A stretch of DNA of 64,000 nucleotides from Gonatopus flavifemur (GCA_018340375.1 JAFFJZ010000002.1:49496001-49560000); one strand, 5' to 3'. Positions 46,601 through 56,944 are shown, numbered from the stretch's first letter. Program-made: numbers and translations. Notes: generated from the letters alone by a model not told the origin.

Positions 46601-48078
46601 ATTATCGTTCATCCACAAACAAATTTGTATTTGTTCATGTTTCGTCGTTTTGGAGGATACGTGGGACAGGCTTGTAACGTTTGGCCATCGCCATCCCTGT
46701 CTTTCAGTCTACTGAAACAACAATTCCAAGATTTTCATGAACATCGATAGAAACAGAATACAGCTAAAACAGTTGAATTTTCATACAATTTTGCATGTTT
46801 GATAAAGGAAACAGGTTTGAATAATTTCATCAGAAGTACGATCCCAAATTCGTATATTCTTCAAATACGACGAGTATATTCGACTTTCGATCATTCGAAT
46901 ATGAAAATGTTATCAAATATCTCCAGCGGTTTCATCAAATATTCATCACCGCTGATAAAATATCATGTCATACTTGTCGATAGGATATTCAAAATTCATG
47001 ACTTCAGAATATATTACATATACGATATAGCATTTCATATGAATCTATAATTTGGAGTTGCATATATTATTAGCTTGAGTGCAAGTCAGCTTTTCCTCAA
47101 ACCTCGTTAAACGTTATCACGACCTACTTTAATCTAACAACTAGAATTGCTAGTTGTAACGCATGCACGCTTGTGTTCCGTAGGAACTTTATTGTTCTGA
47201 AAAAAAAAGTTCTGTGCATCTTGTTTTGAATTCAACGAAACTATAAATCTCTTTACATTTAGAACATGAGGCCAAAACCTCCATGCCAAGTAAATTATGC
47301 TTAATCTCGTTGTAGAGTGGTGGAATCACGCGAACTGCGATGGTTGCATCCACATCTTGTTCCGAACTGGTTACGAACTTTCGAATAATCACCCTTTCAA
47401 ATCATAATGTACTAGATCGTGTGAATAAAATGAAAATATTTCCGCTGAACTTATAAAAGAACTCATGACGAGTTGTTGATTGTACACTTTCATTATCATT
47501 CGAATTTAAATTTCATTTTGCGTTGCTTTCTTTTTGAATTATTTTTAAAATTCAAGTGAAAAATGTCACCGTGCGATGAAAATTTCTATACTTTTTACAA
47601 GAAGTTGCTTGAAATAGAGGGGAAAACGATTCAGGGAATGTTCTCATTCCTTTCATGAAATCAGTCAAACACATGAGCCGGGATGATGAAAACGGTATCC
47701 TTGTCCTAAAAGTAATAAAAGTCGCAAGGGTATTTCTGCACGGAAAACGTATTTTATAGAATGAATGTATTTTCTCTTTCAATTATTCCATTCAATGGAT
47801 TCAAAGGTCGGAACAACAACAGGGTGAGATACTTTCAATCAACCGTTCAATTGTTCAAGGTTTTAGATGCGAAGGACACCTTTTCTATCCACAAGAATTT
47901 ACAACAAAATTGAATTCATGAAAATTTAATAACTCAGATGGAGTTGAGGAAAAAAGACTGTTACGCTGTTTGAGATAGAAACGATAGCAAATCCGTATGT
48001 AAGTGAATTTCTGTAGTCAGAATATAATTAAAAGACTTGTGATAGCTTCTCTAGATTAGCTAAGGGAGCTATTTTTTA
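46601..48078. other. No gene seen
   Basis: AT-rich. A 67-codon minus-strand frame at 47189-47392 has somewhat mixed codons but no splice sites or motifs that I can support. Confidence 0.35.
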
Positions 48079-48345
48079 CACGGAGAAAAAGGTATCCTCA
48101 AAAGTACCATAATTTATGGATTTTTAGCGCTGGTCTGATCCGAGTCTCAATATTTACCTGAACAAACCTCTAAAAGTACCATAATGGCTGGGACTTTTAT
48201 AAGGAAGGTACCATACTTATTCTGAAAAGTCCAAGAAATTATGGTACTTTTAGATATTCGTGCAAGTAAATATTCCGACTCGGGTCAGACCAGCGCTGAA
48301 AATCCATAAATTATGGTAATTTTCAGGATATCTGTTTTCTCAGTG
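48079..48345. mobile_element. Hairpin element with hybrid CACGGAG/CACTGAG ends, TA duplication
   Basis: Left end CACGGAGAAAAAGGTATCC; right end reads CACTGAGAAAACAGATATCC on the other strand. Flanked by TA (48077-48078, 48346-48347). The arms share AGTACCATAATT and GGTCTGA(T/C)CCGAGTC. It is related to 37195-37429. The mixed ends show that CACGGAG and CACTGAG are variants of one terminus. Confidence 0.85.
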
Positions 48346-48864
48346 TAGCTAACACATTGAAGATTCAACAACTCAATTATTTGGCTATCCAAATATCAAC
48401 CCCAAAACCTGTGCAGTCACAGCCACGATTTCCTGCTGTGGTAGCTGAAAAATAGCTGCAGCTGCAATTATTTTGGCTATAGCAATTGAAAAAGGGTACT
48501 GCAGAAGTAAGTAGTTGCCACAGCCTTTTCATTTTTTCGCGTGTAAATATTTGAGAATCTTCAAAGCGTTGTTTTAACTGAAGGCAATAAATTGGTTGCC
48601 AGATTCAAATGTAGTGTTGTCGAACATCAAGTGTTCCCACACAGCACCATATTCTCCCAGAAGAATTCATATTTAAACTGATTGCGTTCTTTATGAATTT
48701 TTCAAGAATTCTTCTGGGACTCTAGTGATGTGAGGGTTGTTTTTTCAAAAATTTTTAGAAACCTGTGGAACTTTAGAGGGTTCAAAATTTCGCTTATGTT
48801 ATGCTCGTTGAGATGCGCAACTGCGCTTGTCGTATTCTTATAGCATTTCCGCTGTACCTCCGCT

Positions 48865-49089
48865 CACGGAAAAAATAATTTAGCTGCAGCAGCTAAGTAG
48901 CTAGCACGGACACGGACAGCCATTAAATTAGCTCCTGCAGCTAAATTTTAGCTGTTACAGCAAAATTTTTTGCATTTGTAGTTAATTTATTTACGGTAAC
49001 AGCTAAAATTTAGCTGCAGGAGCTGATTTAATGGCTGTCCGTGTCCGTGCTAGCTACTTAGCTGCTGCAGCTAAATTATTTTTTCCGTG
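48865..49089. mobile_element. CACGGAAAAAATAATTTAGC near-perfect hairpin, CT duplication
   Basis: Left CACGGAAAAAATAATTTAGC, right GCTAAATTATTTTTTCCGTG, flanked by CT (48863-48864, 49090-49091). The arms are almost identical reverse complements over about 105 bp, including ACGGACACGGACAGCCATT. The short loop is AAAATTTTTTGC. Confidence 0.88.
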
Positions 49090-49188
49090 CTGTATTTCGC
49101 GAAGAGAGCATGAAGCTTCAGCAAAGTTCAGATTAAACCTGCATAGATCGGGCCAAAGGTTCATCAGGTTCATAAAAACTAACTCTCA

Positions 49189-49294
49189 CACGGAAAAAAA
49201 TGAAGTGGTTGATATTTGGACAGCTAGAAATTTTGCCACTATCTAAATATCAAATACACGAAATAGCTACCGCAACGAATTATTTTTTCCCGTG
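49189..49294. mobile_element. Short CACGGAAAAAAATG-ended element
   Basis: Left CACGGAAAAAAATGAAGTGG, right GAATTATTTTTTCCCGTG; flanks CA and TA differ by one base. GTTGATATTTGG pairs with CTAAATATCAAAT. 106 bp, the smallest member of the class. Confidence 0.6.
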
Positions 49295-49358
49295 TAGATC
49301 CACAAACGTTTCACGAAAGTTCTATAAACGTTGGAATGTCCGCCTTGAAATGCTTTGA

Positions 49359-49795
49359 GGAAACATAGATGCAACGTTCATCGAAGCTTCATCGAAAGTT
49401 TGATGAAGCCCCCTGAAAAATATCTGTACTTATTCTCTAAATCTGGAACAGTGAAACATCATGCGTTTAACTCCACTAAGTCTCAGAAGTGAGCTAGTCC
49501 GCTTCGAATGAGATTTTCACTCGTTTCGAGTGAACTATCACTTTTTTAGAGTGGAAATTTCACTCTAGAATTGAAGTGGCTGTGAGTTTCTAGCCTGGAA
49601 ACCTCAGAACATCGATGTAAAAGAGTGGAAATTCCACTCAAAATATTGATAAACTCATTTCTGGCTGGATAAAGAGTGAAATCTCACTCTCTCACTCTCA
49701 TGTAAATTGATAATAAGAAATATAAGTATAGATACTTTTGTGAAGCTTCATCAAACCTTCGATGAACCTTCAGGCAACGTTCCATCTATGTTTCC
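49359..49795. mobile_element. GGAAACATAGATG-ended inverted-repeat element
   Basis: Left GGAAACATAGATGCAACG with CGAAGCTTCATCGAAAG, right CTTCATCAAACCTTCGATG with CGTTCCATCTATGTTTCC. The centre holds AGAGTGGAAAT(T)TCACTC words, also seen at 50967-51232. Boundaries are approximate and no duplication was identified. Confidence 0.5.
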
Positions 49796-49807
49796 TGTTG
49801 GATTTCT

Positions 49808-50638
49808 AGGCAGATATAACAACGTTCGTAGAACGTATATCAAACTTTTGAGAATCTAAAAATTAGCTCTCATGGACCATTGAAGCTAAAGCTTCATGTT
49901 TTCTTCGGGTTTCAAGATATTTTCCGCAGCACTTTCGCGGTATATATCATGTAAAATTTCTATAAAATCTTCATGGATTCATTTTTCTAGGTGGAATTTT
50001 ATATACATTGTGTATTATTCTGATAAAAACTTTCCCATAAATGATGATAAAATAATAAATTACCGACAGAAATCCGTTCCATAATTGCTGTCCACAGAAT
50101 TATAAAACACGAAACGTTCAAAAGAAATATCACCAATGGAGAAAATGAAATCCATTTACAACTCGACACAGGACATTGAAATGACGTTTATAATTACCTG
50201 TCATAACTAACATATAGTATACCGTGTATGTGATTTTGTCTCCTCATCTATCTCCATCGCTTCTCAGTTTATTTACACGTTGATCTCTCTTCTAAGCGTT
50301 AGACATATACTTCATCTCGATTAAATTTGTCATGTTACGTTCAAACCACAATGTTACACTCGGTTTGTGAATCAATCTAACCCTACGACAGGTGCAAAAT
50401 ATTTCGTCATGCCATATTCTATTATATTTAAACAATACGCGGATTTGAATTGATATTATTTCGTAACAATTGTTTTTATATCTTGAATTGGATTGAAAAG
50501 TATTTTTTATCTATGGTCAAACTTATGAAGATTGTTTAGATTAAATAAAAACTTTAATATAAAAAATACGTGGTTCTGATATTTATGGAATAAAATTGAA
50601 CATAAAAGTTCAACGCTTGAAAGGCAGAATCTCATATA
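49808..50638. other. No gene seen
   Basis: AT-rich sequence without supported features. Confidence 0.4.
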
Positions 50639-50906
50639 CAGGGCCATATTTACGCTTAGGCTGGAGCCTGGGGTGGCACGTTTTGAGGGTCAGCGAACAA
50701 GTGTCATGCAGTTTTAAAATTATATATCATTTATATATATAACCCATATTGAATTATATATAAATTATATGTAATTTTGGAAATTTTTCTACTCGGGATA
50801 TCACCCACCCAATTTGATGACTTTTTTTTTAATATTCGTTTGAAGGGTTAGGGGTGGCAACCTTGTGTTCTAGCCTAGGACAGCTCCTGGCCTAAATCCG
50901 GCCCTG
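50639..50906. mobile_element. hAT non-autonomous element with perfect 8-bp duplication
   Basis: Begins CAGGGCCATATTTACGC and ends GCCTAAATCCGGCCCTG, the classic CAGGGCC terminus of hAT MITEs. CTCATATA occurs at 50631-50638 and 50907-50914 as an exact 8-bp target duplication. The 268-bp interior is AT-rich with TATATAA words and no ORF. Confidence 0.92.
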
Positions 50907-50966
50907 CTCATATAAAAATTACACCGTTTTCGTTGAAGTATCTTCTCTAAGATGATTGAGAGTGAA

Positions 50967-51232
50967 GAGTGAGAATTCCACTCGAACGGAAAGATCCCTT
51001 TTGGATGCCTAAAGAGTGATATCCCACTTTTGTGGAGGGAGAATGTACTCTTTAGGCAGCCAGAAGGGAACCTACCCTGGTGGAAACGGGGATGTCCTCG
51101 ATTGATTTGGATAGAATTACATTCCGTCTCCATAGGTCTCAATCCGAAATTGGATCAAACGGATTGAATTCAATCCAATTCTACCTAAAATTTCCACGAG
51201 GGTATTTTTTCGTTCGAGTGGAAATCTCACTC
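50967..51232. mobile_element. GAGTGAGAATTCC inverted repeat with nested CCC-ended MITE
   Basis: The left arm GAGTGAGAATTCCACTCGAACG mirrors the right arm CGTTCGAGTGGAAATCTCACTC. It is interrupted by the element at 51075-51202. Similar GAGTGGAAATT words occur at 49480-49700. Confidence 0.6.
51075..51202. mobile_element. CCCTGGTGGAAA-ended 128-bp MITE, TA duplication
   Basis: Left CCCTGGTGGAAACG, right AAATTTCCACGAGGG, flanked by TA (51073-51074, 51203-51204). The interior is symmetric (GATTGATTTGGATAGAATT with AATTCAATCCAATTC). The same terminal type as 8374-10086. Confidence 0.7.
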
Positions 51233-51389
51233 TTCCTAATTTAGAGAGTCGACAAAATTCTCATGATGCTGGACCGTGAAGAAACACTCCCGGAAAAAGT
51301 TTGAGAGTCTTTTATTGAACATATTTTATTAAATGTATAAAAACAATTCCGATAAAATCTGAAGCAATTTTTGTTAGTTAACAAACATT

Positions 51390-51527
51390 CTTTGAGAAGA
51401 CGCGAAAATTGTTTGGGAATTCACAGAAAATTCGTGGATTCCCAAATCATCTGGAAAATTACAAATCCATGAGTTTTTCATCACCATACTTTTCTTCTTC
51501 GAAATTCACAGATATTTTTTACAGTGT
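51390..51527. repeat. Truncated CACTGTAAAAAATA-class element (right part)
   Basis: ATTGTTTGGGAATTCACAG through AGATATTTTTTACAGTG corresponds to the right half of 36045-36294. No left terminus was found. Confidence 0.6.
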
Positions 51528-51539
51528 GACTGATCCTGT

Positions 51540-51725
51540 ACGTAAATACCAGATAGCACAAATCTCACTTTATATCAGCGTAAAATTTCGACCGAATATG
51601 ACTACATCTTACTTGAAAACTTGACTGAAATTCAGTCTTTTCTAGTAACAGAGCTAGTTTTGACTGCAACCTAGAATAAGCTGATATCCATGGGGTTGGG
51701 AGTGAGTTTTACTTCTTACTGTGTG
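51540..51725. mobile_element. Second copy of the 20135-20295 family
   Basis: Shares CTTGACTGAAATTCAGTCTTTT, the GACTGCA...AAGCTGATATCCA segment and the AGTTTTACTTCTTACTGTG end with 20135-20295. The left boundary is unclear. Confidence 0.45.
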
Positions 51726-52511
51726 ATGTAATATCTCCATAGGATGTCTGACAGATATCTTACCCACCGACAAAGAATTCATCCGCCTGTAACATAATCA
51801 AAGGGATTGCTATTGGTTACATTGCATTGCTGTAAATTCATTTATGTAATATTATATCATGAATATGATGTGCAAAATGAAAAGCAAGTTGGATGGTGTC
51901 AATTACTTAATATATTTAAAGTTGACTTAGATCGATTCTGTACAACATAGGTACCGATTAACGAAATACAATTTGAGGTTTATAATGTATGAATTCACAA
52001 ACCGAATTCATCGGTCCTACATGGGAAACGCCTATATAATTTGAATGACTTGGCGAAAGGTTTTTATAAGTTGCAAAATGATCATCGATTATATTCTAAA
52101 ACAATTCTGATATGCGTTGATGCAAGAGATGAGACACGTTATTGATAAGGAAGAAATCAATGTTCCGAACAATTATTCTTTCATACTTATCTTTTCATTT
52201 GAATGTCGATGATGACTTCTATTTAATTACAAGCCGTCTGGATGCGAAATTGTGCGTAATAATCACAAGTATTTGGATATCCAGATATTTGAATTAATGA
52301 TCTTATCAGGCTGCCGGCTTCTTTTGCACTGCCTCTCAATTTTGGAAAAGTGCTTCTCCTCCTCAGAAGGCGCGTCCCGCTCCCTGCTTTCTCTTATCAG
52401 ATGTATCAATATGTGTATGTTACACGCCCTAGTAGAAATGCTAAAATTATTCCTACTAAACTAGATGGGGGAATGTGTTAAAAAGTGCTATAGTTTTCAG
52501 AATCCGCGCCA
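51726..52511. other. No gene seen
   Basis: AT-rich sequence. The 70-codon frame at 52252-52464 has no supporting evidence. Confidence 0.4.
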
Positions 52512-52700
52512 TACTGGGAGAAAAGGGTCTATTGAATTGAAATAAAAATGTAGTTGTGCCAGCTAAATTTTATTTGTCACAACCAAATTTCAGACAGCTA
52601 GACTTTTATTTACCCCAACTAGAGTCCAGCTAGCGTGAATAAAAATCTAGCTGCGGGAACTAACATTGAATTGTTCCAACTAGGTACCTTTCTCTCAGTG
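52512..52700. mobile_element. CACTGAGAGAAAGG-ended element (reverse), CA duplication
   Basis: The right end ACCTTTCTCTCAGTG is intact; the left end TACTGGGAGAAAAGG has one terminal change. CA flanks both sides (52510-52511, 52701-52702). Same family as 40211-40434 in the opposite orientation (AGACTTTTATTTACCCCAAC shared). Confidence 0.65.
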
Positions 52701-52709
52701 CAGTCCGTG

Positions 52710-52808
52710 ACGAATAGAGTTATTTACTTGAATTCACTCCTGAAAGGACCATAATTAGATGTGTATCTACAAGAAATTATGGCAATTTTTGGGATATATT
52801 TTTCTGCG
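52710..52808. repeat. Half copy of the 37195-37429 family
   Basis: TGAATTCACTCCTGAAAGG to ATATTTTTCTGCGTG matches the right part of 37195-37429. The left half is missing. Confidence 0.55.
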
Positions 52809-53653
52809 TGCATGTACAAAAATTTTTCACACCATAACGTGATGGATTTTTTCTTTATTTTCGACCAATTCAACCTTCAGGATGGAATAGAATATTTGGA
52901 AGAAATCTAGACACAACTTGTTGAATTCCAACCTAACGAAAACTGCTACACAACACATGTTCCAAAAATCTACCAGAAATACTTGGAGGAAAAAAACAAA
53001 TTGAATGAACGAACAAATCGAATTTATGCTGACTAGGAATCGATCCCTTGAGATACCTGCACCTCTTGCATTATTCAGCACTCATGTACAACAACTACTC
53101 TATACACATGAAATATCACCATGCAATCTCTGAAATCTGAAATTCATCAATAATCGCTAATTCACGTAATAAAGTACCATGATCCCACCCTGCCATGAGA
53201 ATACAGATCATATATTCTATCTAATTGCACCATATTTTATGCCGAGATCAATGGTAAAAACATTTCTCACTATTTGAAGCAAAGAATTCCATGACGCTCA
53301 AGGGATTTCCTTTCCTCTGTTTCATCTAACGCTAATCGAATCACTTTCAGATAGATATCGAATATCCTGAAAGAATTATGAGCGTAGAAAACAGATACGT
53401 ATCCTGGAATGAACTGAGGGGGCTGTATTGTACATGTAAACTATACAAAATCTAATCTGCTTTCAAACCGTCGCAAGCATTTTACTTCTGGTGGAAACAA
53501 GAAACAACGGCAAGAAAAAGTGAATAAATCATGCATTTGAACGTAAATGGAAGGTTTGTGAAGAATATGTGAAAAGTAAATAAAACATGTGCAAAGAGTA
53601 TTTCCAAGAGGAAAAGTTTGAAACAGAAAAAGCGCACAAAGATTACAGCACAA
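52809..53653. other. No gene; weak tRNA-like stretch
   Basis: On the minus strand near 53030-53095, AAGGGATCGATTCCTAGTCAGC resembles a B box. No full tRNA fold. Other frames here (52827-53081, 53441-53668) are unsupported. Confidence 0.3.
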
Positions 53654-54233
53654 CCACCGATCCTCCACTTAGAACTTCGGTGGAGGATTGGTGGAGAAAT
53701 GGGAGCCATGGAAATAAGGGAGAAATGAGGGAGAGTCTCCGTTGAGGCAACGGAGAGCGACGGAGAAATGTTTGCCTCCCACACTTTCTATAAAATTAAT
53801 ATTGGTCCAGCCAGCACAAATGATCAATTTGAATTTATGAAGATTTCCAAAAGCCCTCTTGAATAGTTCCCATTGTGCTAAGCAATATATATTCATTATG
53901 AATATTTTGAATTCAAAATGAACACATATTGAATGCCCGCAGAATCCATTATGAATTCCAAATATTCATAATGAATACAGATTGATTAGCATGATGGGAG
54001 CTCTTTGTGGAAACTCTTGTGCTGTATGGGGATGCATTGATACATTTGGATTTGGTTATGTAATTGCACCATTATGAACCTATTCAAAAAATACATGAGA
54101 CGAACATTCCTCTGTCACCTCTTCGTTGCCTCAAAGGAGACTCTCTCTTATTCCTCACTTATTTCCACGGTTCTCATTTCTCCACCAACCCTCCATGTCC
54201 ATTCTACTGAACTTCTAGGTGGAGGATCGGTGG
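53654..54233. mobile_element. CCACCGATCCTCCAC inverted-repeat element with a second hairpin in its loop
   Basis: The arms 53654-53760 and 54128-54233 are reverse complements (CCACCGATCCTCCAC/GTGGAGGATCGGTGG, GGTTGGTGGAGAAATG, GAGAGTCTCC). Between them a separate hairpin spans about 53867-53999 (CCCATTGTGCTAAGC to TTAGCATGATGGG, with ATTCATTATGAAT in the stem). Open frames through the arms are by-products. Confidence 0.6.
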
Positions 54234-54435
54234 CTATGCTGTCCATTTACGAAGCGTGGATGAGAAGTGTCCGATTAGATTACCCTGGTTAAAGAATCCC
54301 CTTGGACCGATTGATGTCCATTGATTCCAATATAGAAACACAATTCAAAGTCATTCTAAATCATTTGATATTTTTGTAATGCAATCGATGAAAATCAAAT
54401 GGTTCAATAATCATAATCAGAATAATCCAAATTAT

Positions 54436-54590
54436 GCCAATGTTGATAACGGGTGAAGTACAGTGCCAGGATAGGTTCCCTAAGGGTTGGCTAACGAGTA
54501 AGGGTTTAGCACCGAATAAACCAGTACTGGGAGCTTGATTTCAGCCAGGTACTGATCCAGTACAAACACTGGGCCGATAGTAGATGAAAA
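54436..54590. repeat. Fragment of the 7583-7910 CAGTACTGG family
   Basis: TATGCCAATGTTGATAACGG, GTACAGTGCCAG and AAACCAGTACTGGGAGC match the 7583-7910 element. Ends are not preserved. Confidence 0.6.
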
Positions 54591-54799
54591 AAAGCTCAAA
54601 CAGCGACTCCTAGTCCTGAGGGCAGATTCTTGACGCAAAACCTAGAAAACTTTGTCTTTTAGCCAAACGCTCTAAAGTCTGCAGTTTCAAAAACCGACTC
54701 CAATTAAACAGGTGAAAGATACATGAGTATAATCATTAATTATTAGAGTAGGTGATGTGCTTGCCATCTGAATAGTCAACTTATTCTCTGAGCTTTCCT

Positions 54800-55560
54800 A
54801 GTGCCCTAACAGAACAATTGTTTCTGGGACGTTTTCTGAACGTTCAGGAAACCTCTCCTACGTTTTACTGGGCGATTCAAGATTGCCGTACACTTTTCTG
54901 AGAGCAGATTCTTGATGAGATTCTGAAAAGATTTTGATCCGGAATATTCAGATCTGATCCTTAGATCCGGAGATATGAGCATTTTTTAATTTTTTAGAAA
55001 ATCCAAATACCTCTGGAGTACCATATTTCTGACTTTTGAAACCAACACCATTCTCTGAGTCAGATCACGGGGTATCCCTAAATAGGAATAAATCTCATTC
55101 AGCTTCTTTCGTTGTGGAGTTACAGCGAATTGAAATTTTGTGCATTCCAGTCAATCAGAATTCAACAACTTTAAATCGCTATAATTCCACAACGGAGGAA
55201 GCTAAATTCGGAGAATGGTGTTGGATTCAAAAGTCAGAAATATGGTACTTCCGAGGGATTTGGACTTTTCAAATAATTAAAAAATGTTCACATCTCCGGA
55301 TCTAAGAATCAGATCTGAATATTCTAGACCAAAATCTTCTTAGAATCTCATCAAGAATCTGCTCTCAGAAAAGTGTATACCAATTTTGAATCACCCAGTA
55401 TAAATCTTCCACAAACGTTCCAGTGGCACGTTGTGCTGTCTGGATGTCCCTAACAGCAAAATGTGTCTCTGGGACATTTTCTGAATGTTTAGAAAATCTC
55501 CCCCACGTTCTATGAACCTCCCATAAACGCTCCAGTGGCATATTGTGCTGTCTGGGATAT
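54800..55560 (+). repeat. Two tandem copies of a CCTAACAG repeat, the first interrupted
   Basis: Copy one (54800-54867 joined to 55399-55450) contains CTGGGACGTTTTCTGAACG and is split by the element 54868-55398. Copy two (about 55447-55555) is continuous, with CTGGGACATTTTCTGAATG, CCCACGTTCTATGAACC and CATATTGTGCTGTCTGGG, and so shows what the site looked like before insertion. Confidence 0.65.
54868..55398. mobile_element. CTGGGCGATTC-ended 531-bp hairpin, TA duplication
   Basis: Left CTGGGCGATTCAAGATTG, right CAATTTTGAATCACCCAG, flanked by TA (54866-54867, 55399-55400). Both arms carry TCTGAGAGCAGATTCTTGAT-type sequence and run complementary almost to the centre. The neighbouring repeat copy serves as an empty-site control. 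Confidence 0.8.
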
Positions 55561-55782
55561 TTCGTCTCAGAAAAAAATTTTTTGATCTTGCCAGAAGATA
55601 ATCTAGTTCCTTGAACAATTGAATAAACTTTGGGAAGTCTGTGAAAAATATCAAGAAGTCATGGATAAAAATAACAAGGACTTTTTCCTAACCTTAAACG
55701 GGAAAAATGAATTAGCTGTGAAAAGGACAATCATTTTTTGATTGCTATAGCTACATTTCCGCTGTTGCAGCGGAATTTTTGG

Positions 55783-56343
55783 CGTCCCAGAATTTGCGGA
55801 CCGGATTTCACAGGGATATTCTGCAGCCAAAATGCAATAATTTCCCGTTTGAAAACAATTTTTCCGTCGCTTAGTTTTGGAGATATGAGCATTTTTAGAT
55901 TTTTGTTCAAATTCAAATCATTCAAAAACACTATATGCTAAATACATGAGCTTAAAACCATTCGCTAAGTTGGAAAACGGCGGATCTATGGAAAAAAAAT
56001 CAAACTATTTCATCATCGATAGTTTCGGAGCTACAGCGATTTGAAATTGCTGAATTCTGATTGGCTGGAAGCTAAAAAATTTCAAATCGCTATAGCTCTG
56101 GAACTATCGATGATAAAACAGTTTAATTTTTTTCCACAGATCCGCCGTTTTCCAACTTAGCGAATGGTTTTAAGCTCATGTATTTAGCATACAGTATTTT
56201 TGAATGATTTGAATTTGAACAGAAATCTCAAAATGCTCATATCTCCAAAACTAAGCGTGAAAAAAATTTTTTCAAACGAGAAATTATTGCATTTTGGCTG
56301 CAGAATACACCTGTAAAATCCGGTCCGCGAGTCCTAGGACAAC
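55783..56343. mobile_element. GTCCCAGAATTTGCGG-ended 560-bp hairpin
   Basis: Left CGTCCCAGAATTTGCGGACC, right GGTCCGCGAGTCCTAGGACAAC. The arms pair through GGATTTCACAGG, TTCTGCAGCC and GATATGAGCATTTT up to a centre at about 56065 (ATTGCTGAATTCTGATTGG). No ORF. The outermost bases are uncertain and no duplication was resolved. Confidence 0.6.
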
Positions 56344-56690
56344 CTGTATATTGTCACAACTTCCGTCTTTTTGTTACGCCACTGATGAGAAAAATCCATA
56401 GAATCTGACGAATGGGATTTGGTCAGAATATTATGCAAGATTCAATCAGATTTGGCGAGAATCAATCGGTTCGTTCAACCAGGTGTCCTAATGTAGAAAA
56501 ACTTTCCTGAGAATCTTCGTAGATTACTCTAAATTTTTGTTCCTACGCTCCACTGAAAATTCAGTCTCAATTTCTTCAAAATACTCTGCAAATGCCTAAA
56601 AATGTCTTGGGAATTTTACTACGCTTGTTCCAATGCTCACTAAATTTCCAGTTTTTTGAGAACATTTTCCTATGAAAGTAAACATTTCTA

Positions 56691-56944
56691 CACTGTAAAA
56701 AATAATTGGAATTTTCCTTCACACAGCAATCGGAAAATTCCATTCATGGGATGGGAAATCAATTTCCGATACATGTATACGAAATTTCCCATAAATTTAA
56801 CTGAAAATTCTAAACTTTATGGGATTTTTACTATCATTGTGCAGTAAATTTCCGGTAAAATACGGAAAATTCCTAACGCATATATGTGTTAATAATTACT
56901 TCCGAACATTTATGTGAATTTTCCCATAGAAATTTTTCACAGTG
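56691..56944. mobile_element. CACTGTAAAAAATAATTGG-ended 254-bp element, TA duplication
   Basis: Left CACTGTAAAAAATAATTGG, right TAGAAATTTTTCACAGTG, flanked by TA (56689-56690, 56945-56946). The most complete copy of the family also found at 41782-42731 and 44073-44311. Confidence 0.85.

Noticed and set aside
224..56944. Assigning all CAC-ended hairpins to Tc1/mariner because many are flanked by TA
   Set aside because: Clear members have CA, TG, CT or CG duplications, and the ends do not resemble those of the mariner in this window.
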